This document shows, in pieces, positions 17,388-25,910 of a DNA stretch of 64,000 nt; positions within the stretch are counted from its first letter, which is position 1; each line of letters begins with the position of its first letter. Origin of the DNA: Rhodanobacteraceae bacterium (GTDB lineage: Bacteria; Pseudomonadota; Gammaproteobacteria; Xanthomonadales; Rhodanobacteraceae); the NCBI GenBank assembly GCA_004299555.1, contig SCQU01000006.1:62001-126000 (forward strand), given 5' to 3'. The notes under the pieces are model-generated. The model was not told the origin of the DNA, searched no databases, and worked only from the letters and a program-made list of their open reading frames with translations. The translations under genes were made by a program, and so were the position numbers.

Positions 17388-17753
17388 ATGGCGGTAACCA
17401 AGCAGTCGGTCGTCGAAGCCATCCGGTACCGGAATCAAACCTGGATGGTGCTGCTGGAGTTGACCGGTCAGGGGCTGTACCCGTGGCGCTGGTGGGCCAA
17501 ACCCACGACCGGCGGAGCCATGGTGAAGGGGGTGCTGGGGTTTGCAGGCCGCGCCAGCAGCGCGACCACCGCGGTGTTTCAGGCACGCGACGTGCTGGAA
17601 CGCTACGGCTTGTCCGACTACCAGATGTACCACGTTCCCGCGCTGCGCCGGGTCGCTCCGCTGCGCTGGCCGCAGCCGCACCTGCGGTCGGTCGCCGCCA
17701 ATCAGGCGGCGCCGGCCGCTCCACGGCCGCAACCGCGCCGGCTTGCCGCCTGA
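17388..17753 (+). CDS. Hypothetical protein of 121 residues
   Basis: Not recognised. The ATG at 17388 is preceded by AGGGGAG, a good Shine-Dalgarno, and codon positions look normal. The N-terminal two thirds are amphipathic and slightly hydrophobic (QTWMVLLELTGQGLYPWRWW; FAGRASSATTAVFQARDVLERYGL), and the C-terminus is a Pro/Arg/Gln-rich tail. No signal peptide and no clear membrane span. It may bind a membrane or nucleic acid, but that is a guess. A perfect inverted repeat 67 bases upstream suggests specific regulation. The next gene is convergent. Confidence 0.6.
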   Translation: MAVTKQSVVEAIRYRNQTWMVLLELTGQGLYPWRWWAKPTTGGAMVKGVLGFAGRASSATTAVFQARDVLERYGLSDYQMYHVPALRRVAPLRWPQPHLRSVAANQAAPAAPRPQPRRLAA

Positions 17754-17837
17754 GGGCCCCTGCGCGGCGGCCACCCCGCACGGCGATGCACGCGTTGCCG
17801 CCACGCAAACAAACGTACACGGCGCCACGCCCTTCGG

Positions 17838-19880
17838 TCAGCGGCGAAGCAGTTCCTCCGCCTGCGCCACCACGTTGTCCACCGTGAAACCGTATTTGGC
17901 CAACACCGTACCGCCCGGCGCCGATGCACCGTAGCGATCGATAGTCAGCGTTGCCCCCGCATCGCCTACCCAGCGCGACCAGCCTTGCGCTACGCCTGCC
18001 TCGACCGCGAGGCGCCGGTGTACCGCGGGCGGCAACACCGACTCGCGATACGCCTGATCCTGGGCCGCGAACAGCTCCCAGCTCGGCATCGACACCGCGC
18101 GCACCTTGACGCCGTCTGCCTGCAACCGCTCGGCCGCCTGCGCCACCAGGCCAGTCTCGGCACCGGTACCGATGAGAATGAGGTCCGGCGCGCCACCGGG
18201 CGCATCCAGCAACACATACGCACCGCGGCGCAGCCCTTCCGCGCTGGCGAACTTGTTGCGATCGAGCGTCGGCACGTTCTGGCGCGAGAGCACGATCACG
18301 GTTGGGCGGTGGCTGGACTCGATGGCGACCTTCCACGCGACGGCGGTCTCGTTGGCGTCGCCGGGCCGGATCACGTCGAGGTTCGGCACCGAACGCAGGC
18401 CCGCGAGTTGCTCGACCGGTTCGTGGGTCGGGCCATCTTCACCCACCGCGATCGAGTCGTGGGTGAACACGTTGATCACATGCAGCCCCATGAGCGCGGC
18501 GAGGCGCATCGGCGGGCGCATGTAGTCCGAAAACACCATGAAGGTCGCGGTGTAGGGAATGCACCCGCCGTGCGCCGCCATGCCGTTGGCGATGGCACCC
18601 ATCGCGTGCTCGCGTACGCCGAAGTGCAGGTTGCGGCCGGCATAGCTCCACACCTCATCGGCGCTGCCTTGCTCGTCGACTTCCTTGCCGGGCGAAAACA
18701 CGCCAAGGCCCTTGACCGCGGTGTGGGTGGACGGGTCGAGGTCGGCCGAACCGCCGCTCACGGCCGGCAAACGGGCGGCGATCGCCGACAGTACCTTGCC
18801 GCCCGCGACGCGGGTCGCGATGCCCTTGGCGTCGGCGGGAAATACCGGGATACCGGCATCCCAACCGGCCGGCAACCTGCCATCGAAGGACATCTGCAAT
18901 TCTGCCGCAAGCTCCGGAAATGTCTTGGCATACTTGTTCCAACGCCGCTTCCAGCCTGCTTCCGCGCCCTTGCCTTTCGCATCGGCCTCACGGAAATGCG
19001 CGAGCGCCTCGTCGGGTACCAGAAACGCCGGCTGCTCGGGCCAGCCGAGCGCCTTCTTGGTTGCAGCCGTATTGTCCACACCCAGCGGCGAGCCGTGCGA
19101 CTTGAAGCTGTCCTGCAGCGGCGAGCCGTAGCCGATGTGGGTACGCACCAGAACCAGCGACGGCTGCCCCTTCCTGCGCTGGGCCCGTTTGATGGCCTGC
19201 TCGATGGCGCCCAGGTCGTTGCCGTCCGCAACCGTCTGCACGTGCCAGCCGTAGGCCTTGAAACGCGCACCACGATCCTCGGTGAAGGTAATGTCGGTAC
19301 CGGCCGAAAGCGTCACGTAGTTGTCGTCGTAAAGGCAAATCAGCTTGCCAAGCTGCAGATGCCCGGCCAGCGAAGCCGCCTCGGAGGCGACGCCCTCCAT
19401 CAGGTCCCCGTCGCTGACGATCGCGTAGGTGTAATGATCGATGACCCTGTGCCCGTCGCGGTTGTAGCGCGCGGCAAGTTGGGCCTCGGCGATCGCCATG
19501 CCGACCGCGTTGGACATGCCCTGGCCGAGCGGCCCGGTGGTGGTTTCAACGCCCGGCACGTGGCCACGCTCGGGGTGCCCCGGGGCCTTGCTGCCCCACT
19601 GGCGGAACTGCTTGATGTCATCCAGCGACAAGTCGTAACCGGTCAGGTACAGCAGGCTGTACAGCAGCGCCGAGCCATGGCCGGCCGACAGCACGAAACG
19701 GTCGCGGTCCACCCAGTGGGGATTGGCCGGGTGGTGCTTGAGGAATTTCGTCCACAGTACATACGCCATGGGCGCGGCGCCGAGCGGCAAGCCAGGGTGG
19801 CCGCTGTTGGCCTTCTGGATCATGTCCACCGACAGAAAACGAACGGTATTGATACAAGTCTGGTCGAGATCGGCTGCCAC
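17838..19880 (-). CDS. tkt: Transketolase
   Basis: Thiamine-diphosphate enzyme of the non-oxidative pentose phosphate pathway that moves two-carbon ketol units between sugar phosphates. Family marks: [20 protein letters not shown] near the start, the ThDP/metal motif [19 protein letters not shown] (seen as SDGDLMEG), and the pyrimidine-domain block [19 protein letters not shown]. The GTG at 19880, with GGAG eight bases ahead, gives 680 residues and a standard N-terminus ([19 protein letters not shown]); the frame is open to 19949 but the extra 23 residues are unlike the family. Flanked by convergent and divergent neighbours, so probably a single-gene transcript. Confidence 0.95.
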   Translation of the reverse strand: MAADLDQTCINTVRFLSVDMIQKANSGHPGLPLGAAPMAYVLWTKFLKHHPANPHWVDRDRFVLSAGHGSALLYSLLYLTGYDLSLDDIKQFRQWGSKAPGHPERGHVPGVETTTGPLGQGMSNAVGMAIAEAQLAARYNRDGHRVIDHYTYAIVSDGDLMEGVASEAASLAGHLQLGKLICLYDDNYVTLSAGTDITFTEDRGARFKAYGWHVQTVADGNDLGAIEQAIKRAQRRKGQPSLVLVRTHIGYGSPLQDSFKSHGSPLGVDNTAATKKALGWPEQPAFLVPDEALAHFREADAKGKGAEAGWKRRWNKYAKTFPELAAELQMSFDGRLPAGWDAGIPVFPADAKGIATRVAGGKVLSAIAARLPAVSGGSADLDPSTHTAVKGLGVFSPGKEVDEQGSADEVWSYAGRNLHFGVREHAMGAIANGMAAHGGCIPYTATFMVFSDYMRPPMRLAALMGLHVINVFTHDSIAVGEDGPTHEPVEQLAGLRSVPNLDVIRPGDANETAVAWKVAIESSHRPTVIVLSRQNVPTLDRNKFASAEGLRRGAYVLLDAPGGAPDLILIGTGAETGLVAQAAERLQADGVKVRAVSMPSWELFAAQDQAYRESVLPPAVHRRLAVEAGVAQGWSRWVGDAGATLTIDRYGASAPGGTVLAKYGFTVDNVVAQAEELLRR

Positions 19881-20022
19881 GGCGCTAACTCCAGGACATT
19901 GGGCTGCGAAGCCACCTAGGATACCCTGCTGCCCGTACGCTGTCCGCACGCTTGCGACAAGCAGCCGCGCACGCTAGACTTTCTGGCTTCGTTTTGATCA
20001 GACCACCCTTGAGGAGCCCGCC

Positions 20023-20148
20023 GTGAAGGTGCTTTCATCCCTGAAGTCCGCCAAGACGCGGCATCGCGATTGCAAGATCGTGCGCCGGCGCGGCAAGGTG
20101 TTCGTCATCTGCAAGAGCAACCCGCGCTTCAAGGCGCGTCAGCGTTAA
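20023..20148 (+). CDS. rpmJ: 50S ribosomal protein L36, zinc-free (C-) type
   Basis: A 41-residue gene starting with GTG after a strong GAGGAG. The product begins [17 protein letters not shown] and ends [12 protein letters not shown], the L36 pattern. True zinc L36 has three Cys and one His as ligands; here only Cys17 and Cys30 remain and the His position reads Phe, so it is the C- paralogue type (like E. coli YkgO). In xanthomonads this form appears to be the general one. No Zur-like palindrome was seen upstream. A strong terminator follows, so it is a single-gene unit. Confidence 0.93.
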   Translation: MKVLSSLKSAKTRHRDCKIVRRRGKVFVICKSNPRFKARQR

Positions 20149-20168
20149 GTTGTACGCACAACCCCCTG

Positions 20169-20195
20169 AAAAGGCCGCACGCAAGCGGCCTTTTT
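20169..20195 (+). terminator. Rho-independent terminator of rpmJ
   Basis: Arms AAAAGGCCGC (20169-20178) and GCGGCCTTTT (20185-20194) form a 10-bp stem with a 6-base loop, followed by a run of T. It starts 20 bases after the L36 stop codon. Confidence 0.92.
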
Positions 20196-20277
20196 CTTGG
20201 CCGCAGCGCTGGCGCAGCGCGTCAAATTTTGTTACAACTGCGCATCGGCGCAGACGGCGCCCGGGGAAGCCAAGGCC

Positions 20278-20601
20278 ATGAAACGCATCGCTACCAGCTT
20301 GATTGCCGCCACACTCGCGCTGGCGGCAGTACCGTTGTTGATGCCGGCAGCCGCGCACGCCGAAACCCTGCGCATGAAGGTGCAGCAGGAACAGCGCATG
20401 AACCTGCCGGCCCGCGGCATGACCATGGCCGAGGTCAAGCGCGTCTATGGCCCACCACTGAAAATCCTGCCGACCCGCGGTGGCAGCTCGAAATTCCAGC
20501 CACCGATTCATCGCTGGGAATACGCGAAGTACGTGGTCTACTTCGAATACAGCCACGTGATCCATTCGGTGCTGCGTACGCCGGGCCGCAACGCGTTGTA
20601 G
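20278..20601 (+). CDS. Small periplasmic protein, BamE/SmpA-like fold suspected
   Basis: 107 residues with a good signal peptide (MKRIATSLIAATLALAAVPL..., cleavage after AHA at about residue 28). The mature part carries GMTMAEVKRVYGPP, which looks like the GMxxxxVxxxxGxP turn of BamE/SmpA-like proteins, and ends with two beta strands (HRWEYAKYVVYFEYSHVIHSVL). Not a lipoprotein: no lipobox Cys. Such BamE-fold proteins often act in envelope stability, but function here is unknown. The start follows GGGGAAG. A TTGTTACAA string about 45 bases ahead resembles the operator-like repeat at 17305. Confidence 0.7.
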   Translation: MKRIATSLIAATLALAAVPLLMPAAAHAETLRMKVQQEQRMNLPARGMTMAEVKRVYGPPLKILPTRGGSSKFQPPIHRWEYAKYVVYFEYSHVIHSVLRTPGRNAL

Positions 20602-20759
20602 GCGTATCCGCCGCGGACCGCCGCAGGTCCAGGCGTCCGGTTCGCGGCAAGACGTGATTTCCGGCGCTGCCGGCGCCGGTACTGAAACCGCCTGCAGCGA
20701 CCGTGGCCGCGTCCACACAGCTTCTGGTGCCGGGCATTGCATACGGTTTTGACCAACCC

Positions 20760-21803
20760 ATGAACAAACCTCGAGTGCGGCTGCCCGCGGAATGGGAGCC
20801 ACAGGCGGCCGTGTTGCTCGCATGGCCGCACGCCGGAACCGATTGGGCCGCGCGCCTGGACAGCGTGGAAGCGTCCTGCGCTGCCCTCGTTGCCGCGATT
20901 TCGCACTTTGAACCTGCCATCGTCTGCGTACCCGACGCCGAAATCGGCGCCCACGCCGCCAACCTGCTGCGCGAAACCGGCGCCGACCTCACACGCGTTC
21001 GTTTCCTTGACATCCCCTACGATGACACCTGGCTGCGCGACTCGGGGCCGATCACCCTGCACGACGGCGGCAGCCGCTTCGTCCTGCTGGATTTTCGCTT
21101 CACCGGCTGGGGCGGCAAGTACGAAGGCTCCCGCGACGACGCGTTGATCGCGGGCCTGATCGAACGCGGCCTGTTCCGCCGCGACGCACGCCATCAACGG
21201 GTGGACTGGGCGCTGGAAGGCGGCGCGATCGAAACCGACGGCCGCGGCACACTGCTGACGACCTGGCGTTGCCTGCACCAGCGCCACCCGGAGCAGTCAC
21301 GCACAGGGATCGAGCGGGCCCTGCTGGACGCGTTCGCCGCGCAACGCGTCCTGTGGCTGGACCGTGGCGGCCTGCTGGGCGACGACACCGACGCGCACAT
21401 TGACACGCTGGCCCGCTTCGCGCCGGACAACGCGATCGTGTACCAGGCATGCAGCGACCCGGACGACCCGCAACATGCCGAACTTGCCGCGATGCAGCGC
21501 GAAATCGAAGCCCTGCGCACCCTCGAGGGTCATCCCTACCGGCTGTTTCCGTTGCCGTGGGCGCGGCCGATCATGGATGCGGGGCGCCGGCTCGCGGCCT
21601 CGTATGCGAACTACCTGATCGTCAACGGCGCCGTCCTGGTGCCGGCCTACGGCGACGAGGCCGACGCCGCAGCGGCGGGGACGATCGCCCGCGCCCACCC
21701 CGGGCGAAAGGTCGTACCGGTCCCTTGCCGGCCGTTGATCTGGCAAAATGGCAGCCTGCATTGCATGACGATGCAGCTTCCGGATGGTGTAATGGCAGCC
21801 TGA
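20760..21803 (+). CDS. aguA: Agmatine deiminase
   Basis: Hydrolyses agmatine to N-carbamoylputrescine and ammonia, the first step of the AguA/AguB route to putrescine. 347 residues. Family marks: LPAEWEPQAAVLLAWPH at the start, the substrate-binding TWLRDSGPI and RFTGWGGKY-type segments, DGRGTLLTT with the preceding EGGAIETD (catalytic Asp/Glu region), a central His in DTDAHIDT, and the catalytic Cys335 in GSLHCMTM near the end. A GTG-type start up to 57 bases upstream is possible; I chose the ATG that gives the usual N-terminus. The partner amidase gene follows after 19 bases. Confidence 0.95.
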   Translation: MNKPRVRLPAEWEPQAAVLLAWPHAGTDWAARLDSVEASCAALVAAISHFEPAIVCVPDAEIGAHAANLLRETGADLTRVRFLDIPYDDTWLRDSGPITLHDGGSRFVLLDFRFTGWGGKYEGSRDDALIAGLIERGLFRRDARHQRVDWALEGGAIETDGRGTLLTTWRCLHQRHPEQSRTGIERALLDAFAAQRVLWLDRGGLLGDDTDAHIDTLARFAPDNAIVYQACSDPDDPQHAELAAMQREIEALRTLEGHPYRLFPLPWARPIMDAGRRLAASYANYLIVNGAVLVPAYGDEADAAAAGTIARAHPGRKVVPVPCRPLIWQNGSLHCMTMQLPDGVMAA

Positions 21804-21818
21804 ACCCCCAAGGCTGCC
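21794..21818. other. Hairpin across the aguA stop codon
   Basis: GGCAGCCT (21794-21801) and AGGCTGCC (21811-21818) form a perfect 8-bp stem over the aguA stop codon, ending five bases before the aguB start. No clear Shine-Dalgarno precedes aguB, so the hairpin may affect translational coupling of the two genes. Confidence 0.5.
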
Positions 21819-21822
21819 GTCG

Positions 21823-22713
21823 ATGTCCATCCGAATGCTCAAAGTCGCACTGCTGCAGGAAGTCGACCACGGCAGCGTTGCCGCCAATCTCGATGCCATC
21901 GAGAGCGGCCTGCGCAAGGCCGCCAAGGCGGGCGCGCAACTGGTACTGCTGCAGGAAATCCACAACGGCGCCTATTTTTGCCAGCACGAATCGGCAGCCG
22001 AGTTCGACCGCGCGGAAACGATCCCCGGTCCATCGACGGCGCGCCTCGGAAAACTGGCCGCCGAACTGCAACTGGTACTGGTGGCATCGCTGTTCGAGCG
22101 CCGCGCCGTGGGGCTGTACCACAACACCGCGGTCGTGTTTGACCGTTCGGCCGCGATCGCCGGCAGGTACCGCAAGATGCACATTCCGGACGACCCGGCG
22201 TACTACGAGAAATTCTATTTCACGCCGGGCGATCTGGGCTTTCATCCCATCCAGACGTCGATCGGCAAGCTCGGCGTGCTGGTGTGCTGGGACCAGTGGT
22301 ACCCCGAGGCCGCGCGCTTGATGGCACTCGCCGGCGCCGAACTCCTCTTGTATCCGACCGCGATCGGCTGGGACCCCGCCGACCCGCAGGATGAAAAGGA
22401 CCGGCAGCGCGACGCGTGGATCACCGTCCAGCGCGGCCACGCCATCGCCAACGGCTTGCCGCTTTTGGCCTGCAACCGGGTCGGATTCGAGCCCGCGCCC
22501 GGTGGCAGCGGCCGCGGCGCGCAGTTCTGGGGTTCGAGTTTCGTTGCCGGCCCGCAGGGCGAACTGCTGGCCATGGGCGGCACCGACAAGGCCGAGCTGC
22601 TGCTGGCCGATATCGACCTCGCGCGCAGCGAAGCCGTACGCCGCATCTGGCCGTTCCTGCGCGACCGCCGCGTCGACGCCTACGGCGACCTGACCAAACG
22701 CTTTCGAGACTAG
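21823..22713 (+). CDS. aguB: N-carbamoylputrescine amidase
   Basis: Nitrilase-superfamily enzyme that converts N-carbamoylputrescine to putrescine, CO2 and ammonia, completing the route begun by AguA. 296 residues, the usual length. The Glu-Lys-Cys triad is visible: Glu45 in LLLQEIHNG, Lys118 in GRYRKMHIPDDP, Cys155 in GVLVCWDQWYPEAAR. The ATG at 21835 (MLKVALLQ) is an alternative start. It lies 19 bases after aguA and 9 bases before the TraB-family gene, so the three probably form one transcript. Confidence 0.96.
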   Translation: MSIRMLKVALLQEVDHGSVAANLDAIESGLRKAAKAGAQLVLLQEIHNGAYFCQHESAAEFDRAETIPGPSTARLGKLAAELQLVLVASLFERRAVGLYHNTAVVFDRSAAIAGRYRKMHIPDDPAYYEKFYFTPGDLGFHPIQTSIGKLGVLVCWDQWYPEAARLMALAGAELLLYPTAIGWDPADPQDEKDRQRDAWITVQRGHAIANGLPLLACNRVGFEPAPGGSGRGAQFWGSSFVAGPQGELLAMGGTDKAELLLADIDLARSEAVRRIWPFLRDRRVDAYGDLTKRFRD

Positions 22714-22722
22714 GCCCGCACC

Positions 22723-23964
22723 TTGAACACGCAATCTGAAGCGGTGTCGAACGCCGACGCCGCGGCCGACCCACTGCACGACCAGCCGATCGCGCGCGTG
22801 ACCCGCGACGGCGTCGAGTACGTCCTGCTCGGCACCGCGCACGTCTCCCGCGCCTCTGTTGCCGCCGTGAACGCGATGGTCGCAGCCGAGCATTTCGACG
22901 CCATCGCCATCGAGCTGTGCGACAGCCGCGCGCGGGGGCTGCGTGATCCCGACGCGTTCGCGAAAATGGATTTATTCCACATCATCCGCAGCGGCAAGGC
23001 GGGCATGGTGTTCGCATCGCTCGCGCTGTCATCCTTCCAGCAACGCATCGCCGAACAATACGGCATCGAACCGGGCGCCGAGATGAAGGCCGCGATGGCC
23101 GCGGCCGACGCGGGCGGCGTGCCACTGTGGCTGGTCGACCGCGAGATTGGCACCACGCTCAACCACGCGTACCGCGGCGTACGTTTCCGCGATCGCATGG
23201 GCATCATCGGCAGCCTGTTCGCGAGCGTGTTCTCGCACGAGGCAATCGACGAAGCCGAGATCGAAAAGCTCAAGCAGGGCGACATCCTTGAAGGCGCGTT
23301 CGGCGAATTCGCGCACCAGTCCAAACCGCTGTACGACGCCCTGATCGGTGAGCGCGACCGCTTCATGGGCGCACGTTTGCGCGAAGAATCGGCACTGAAC
23401 CCGGACGTGCACCGTGTATTGGTCGTGATTGGCGCCGGACACCTCGCGGGCGTCAGCCGTGAAATCACCGGGCAGCAGCAACCACCGCGAACGGTGATCG
23501 AGCCCCTGGCGGCAAAGTTGCCCGCCCCCAGGTGGCCAAAATACGTCGCCATCGGCGTGATGCTGGCGATCGCCATCGCGATCGTGTTCCTGTTCTATCG
23601 CAACGCCACGATGGGCTGGCACGCGCTGCGTGACTGGGTGATCTACACCGCGGCGTTGAGCGCCATCGGCGCCGCGATCGCGGGCGGCCACCCGCTGTCG
23701 GTGCTGGTCGGGGCCATCATGGGGCCGCTCAAACCGCTACGTCCGCCGGGGTTGTCCTCGGGCGTGTTCTCGGGGATGACCGAGGCCTGGCTGCGCAAAC
23801 CGCGCGTCGCGGATTTCCAGTCGCTGCGCAAGGATCTCTTGCACGCATCCGGCTGGTGGCACAACCGCGTGGCCCGCACGCTGCTGGTATTCATGCTGAC
23901 CAACCTCGGCACCATCGCGGGCGAATACATCGCCGGCATCAGCATCTTCAGCAAACTGTTCTGA
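22723..23964 (+). CDS. TraB/PrgY-family membrane protein
   Basis: 413 residues. The first ~260 form a TraB/PrgY/GumN-type domain: VLLGTAHVSRASVAAV near the start (GTAH is a hallmark), IAIELCDSR (family Glu), then GERDRFMGARLR and VIGAGHLAGV (GxGHxxG). From about 280 there are four to five hydrophobic helices. The family resembles Tiki-type metalloproteases: PrgY acts against sex pheromone peptide and animal Tiki cleaves Wnt. The chosen start is TTG (MNTQSEAVS), close behind aguB; a later start cannot be excluded. Position suggests an operon with aguAB, but no metabolic link is known. Its stop codon abuts that of the convergent gene. Confidence 0.85.
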   Translation: MNTQSEAVSNADAAADPLHDQPIARVTRDGVEYVLLGTAHVSRASVAAVNAMVAAEHFDAIAIELCDSRARGLRDPDAFAKMDLFHIIRSGKAGMVFASLALSSFQQRIAEQYGIEPGAEMKAAMAAADAGGVPLWLVDREIGTTLNHAYRGVRFRDRMGIIGSLFASVFSHEAIDEAEIEKLKQGDILEGAFGEFAHQSKPLYDALIGERDRFMGARLREESALNPDVHRVLVVIGAGHLAGVSREITGQQQPPRTVIEPLAAKLPAPRWPKYVAIGVMLAIAIAIVFLFYRNATMGWHALRDWVIYTAALSAIGAAIAGGHPLSVLVGAIMGPLKPLRPPGLSSGVFSGMTEAWLRKPRVADFQSLRKDLLHASGWWHNRVARTLLVFMLTNLGTIAGEYIAGISIFSKLF

Positions 23965-24723
23965 TCAGGCGCCCACGGGCGGCCAGTACGCGCTGTCGGG
24001 GACCGCACGCGCACCAAAGATGGCCTGCCCGACGCGCACGGTCGTCGCGCCTTCCTCGATGGCGAGCTCAAAGTCGCCTGACATGCCCATCGACAGTTCG
24101 TCCATCACGACGCCGGCCGGTGCGGACTGCCGCAGGCGCTCGCGCAGTTGCCGCAGGCGCACGAAGCACGGGCGAACCTTGGCCGCGTCGGCGGAAAACA
24201 ACGCCAGCGTCATGAGGCCGCGTACCCGCAGGGATGCAAACGCCGGCAGCTGCTTGACGAACGCCTCCACCGCATCCGGCGCCAGACCAAACTTGCTCGC
24301 CTCGGCCGAGGTGTTGACCTGCACCAGCACATCCAGCGAGCGGCCAAGCGCCTGCAGATGCGTGTCCAGGGCCTTCGCCACGCGCAGGCTGTCCAGCGCC
24401 TGGAACTCGGACGTAAACTCGGCCACGAGCTTGGCCTTGTTGGTCTGCAGGTGGCCGATGATCGCCCAGCCCAGGTCGGGCAAGTCAGACATGGCCTGCC
24501 ACTTGCGGTGCGCTTCCTGCACCTTGTTTTCGCCCAGCCGCCGGCAACCCGCGGCGTAGGCGTGGCGAATCCGTTCCTCAGGCACGGTCTTGCTGACCGG
24601 CAACAGCCGCACCGTCGCCGGATCGCGCCCCGCGCGCTTGCACGCGGCGGCGATCCGCGCGTGGATGCCGGCAAGGTGCTGGCGGAATTCTTCGACCGTG
24701 CTGGCGGTGGTGTACGTAGTCAT
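23965..24723 (-). CDS. yggS: YggS-family pyridoxal phosphate homeostasis protein
   Basis: Small PLP-binding barrel protein (PLPBP family) that keeps free PLP and amino-acid/keto-acid pools in balance; no catalytic reaction is established. 252 residues. The Schiff-base Lys45 sits in LPVSKTVP; other marks are LGENKVQE, WAIIGHLQTNK and the C-terminal phosphate-binding LSMGMSGDFELAI with VRVGQAIFG. The frame is open to 24828, but the ATG at 24723 gives the family start. Often beside proC and pilT in this group of bacteria; here it is divergent from a DUF488 gene and convergent with the TraB gene (stop codons adjoining). Confidence 0.94.
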   Translation of the reverse strand: MTTYTTASTVEEFRQHLAGIHARIAAACKRAGRDPATVRLLPVSKTVPEERIRHAYAAGCRRLGENKVQEAHRKWQAMSDLPDLGWAIIGHLQTNKAKLVAEFTSEFQALDSLRVAKALDTHLQALGRSLDVLVQVNTSAEASKFGLAPDAVEAFVKQLPAFASLRVRGLMTLALFSADAAKVRPCFVRLRQLRERLRQSAPAGVVMDELSMGMSGDFELAIEEGATTVRVGQAIFGARAVPDSAYWPPVGA

Positions 24724-24782
24724 GCCGTCATTGTAGGCGCCGCGCCGTCGTGGCCCAAGGTCGACGCGCGTATCCTTGGCGC

Positions 24783-25370
24783 ATGCCGCACGTTGCCGCT
24801 GCACCCGCAAACCCACCCTGGCCCGCAACGCTGTGGACGATCGGGCATTCCACCCGCACCAGCGACGAGTTCATCGCCCTGCTGACCGCCAACCGGATCC
24901 AACTGCTCGCCGACGTGCGCCACTTCCCGGGCTCGCGCAAATATCCGCACTTCAACGTGGAGCCGCTGCAGCGCGCCGTGCATGACGCCGGCATCGATTA
25001 CCTGCCGTTTACCGAGCTCGGCGGGCGCCGCAGGGTACGGCCTGATTCACCCAACATCGCCTGGCGCCATCCCGCGTTCCGCGGTTATGCCGACTACATG
25101 GAGACCGAAGCGTTCCGGCAAGGGATCGAACGGTTGAAGGTCATCGCCTGCGTCAAACGCACCGCGATCATGTGCGCCGAGGCCGTGTGGTGGCGGTGTC
25201 ACCGCGGCCTGATTGCCGACGTGTTCAAGCTGGCGGGCACGCGGGTATTGCACATCACGGGGCCAAGTGCGCCGCGCGAGCACCCGTACACGTCAGCCGC
25301 GCAGGTCATCGACGGCCAGCTCGATTACACGCACCCGGAGACCGTGCCGGCACCTGACGCGACGCGCTGA
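24783..25370 (+). CDS. DUF488 domain protein
   Basis: 195 residues. The domain is recognised by TLWTIGHSTRTSDEFIALL at the N-terminus, LLADVRHFPGSRKYPHFN, the Gly-rich YLPFTELGGRRR, and a late CAEAVWWRCHRGLIADV where CAEA..CHR is the family's conserved cysteine/arginine end. DUF488 proteins have no firm function; the pattern (conserved Arg, Cys and His) suggests an enzyme acting on nucleic acids or phosphorylated substrates. The chosen ATG at 24783 is 60 bases from the divergent yggS start. Confidence 0.88.
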   Translation: MPHVAAAPANPPWPATLWTIGHSTRTSDEFIALLTANRIQLLADVRHFPGSRKYPHFNVEPLQRAVHDAGIDYLPFTELGGRRRVRPDSPNIAWRHPAFRGYADYMETEAFRQGIERLKVIACVKRTAIMCAEAVWWRCHRGLIADVFKLAGTRVLHITGPSAPREHPYTSAAQVIDGQLDYTHPETVPAPDATR

Positions 25371-25479
25371 AGCTGCAATCCAGCGCTGGCCGGTGCGGGG
25401 CCACTCTTGCGCCAACCGCAGTCGCATCGATACGCCGCACGGTCACAGCCGCTGGCTCGCTTTCGGTCATCCATGACTT

Positions 25480-25514
25480 TTGGCCGATTGCACTACTACG
25501 AAGTACACTATAGC
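25480..25514 (+). promoter_or_regulatory. Promoter of the padR-HAAS genes with palindrome
   Basis: TTGGCC (25480-25485), 18-base spacer, TACACT (25504-25509) gives a weak sigma-70 promoter; TATAGC at 25509-25514 is an alternative -10. TACT and AGTA with a 4-base spacer (25494-25505) form an inverted repeat inside it, suitable for autoregulation by PadR. The gap 25371-25479 shows nothing else. Confidence 0.45.
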
Positions 25515-25549
25515 TTGCTTCAACATACGAATTGAATCAAACCAGAGCC

Positions 25550-25906
25550 GTGGCAGACACCGACGTACATATCAAGAAATTTGAAAAGGAACTGGCCGCC
25601 GGCACGGTATCCCTGGTGTTGCTGGCGGTTTTGGCGGGCGCGCGCGAGCCGCTGTATGGCTACCAGATCGCCAAGCGGTTGGAGCAGGACGCCGGCGGCG
25701 TATTGCTGGGCAAGCAGAGCGCGCTATACCCCGTGCTGCGCAACCTTTCTGCCGCGGAATTGCTGGACACGTTCACGCAACCATCGGAAGCCGGGCCGCC
25801 CCGCCGTTATTACCGCGTCACTCCACTCGGCAAGAAAGTCCTGCGGCAATGGACCGACGCCTGGAACTCGACCCGCCGCTACGTCGACTCGATCTTGAAG
25901 GATTGA
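25550..25906 (+). CDS. PadR-family transcriptional regulator
   Basis: 118-residue winged-helix repressor. The PadR core is plain: TVSLVLLAVLAGAREPLYGYQIAKRLE, then LLGKQSALYPVLRNLSAAELLD (recognition helix) and the wing PRRYYRVTPLGKKVL. The start is uncertain: GTG at 25550 (used here) or TTG at 25532; neither has a strong Shine-Dalgarno. It is followed after four bases by a HAAS-type membrane protein gene, a pairing seen widely in bacteria in which the two proteins act together. The palindrome in the promoter suggests autorepression; the ligand is unknown. Confidence 0.88.
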   Translation: MADTDVHIKKFEKELAAGTVSLVLLAVLAGAREPLYGYQIAKRLEQDAGGVLLGKQSALYPVLRNLSAAELLDTFTQPSEAGPPRRYYRVTPLGKKVLRQWTDAWNSTRRYVDSILKD

Positions 25907-25910
25907 AGCC

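Noticed and set aside
17985-19919. 644-codon open frame on the plus strand
   Set aside because: Antisense shadow of transketolase with no domain or ribosome site.
22421-22774. Arg-rich 117-codon minus frame over aguB
   Set aside because: Shadow frame with extreme Arg content and no start signal.
23962-23967. TGATCA palindrome at the junction of the TraB and yggS genes
   Set aside because: It is just two abutting stop codons of convergent genes.
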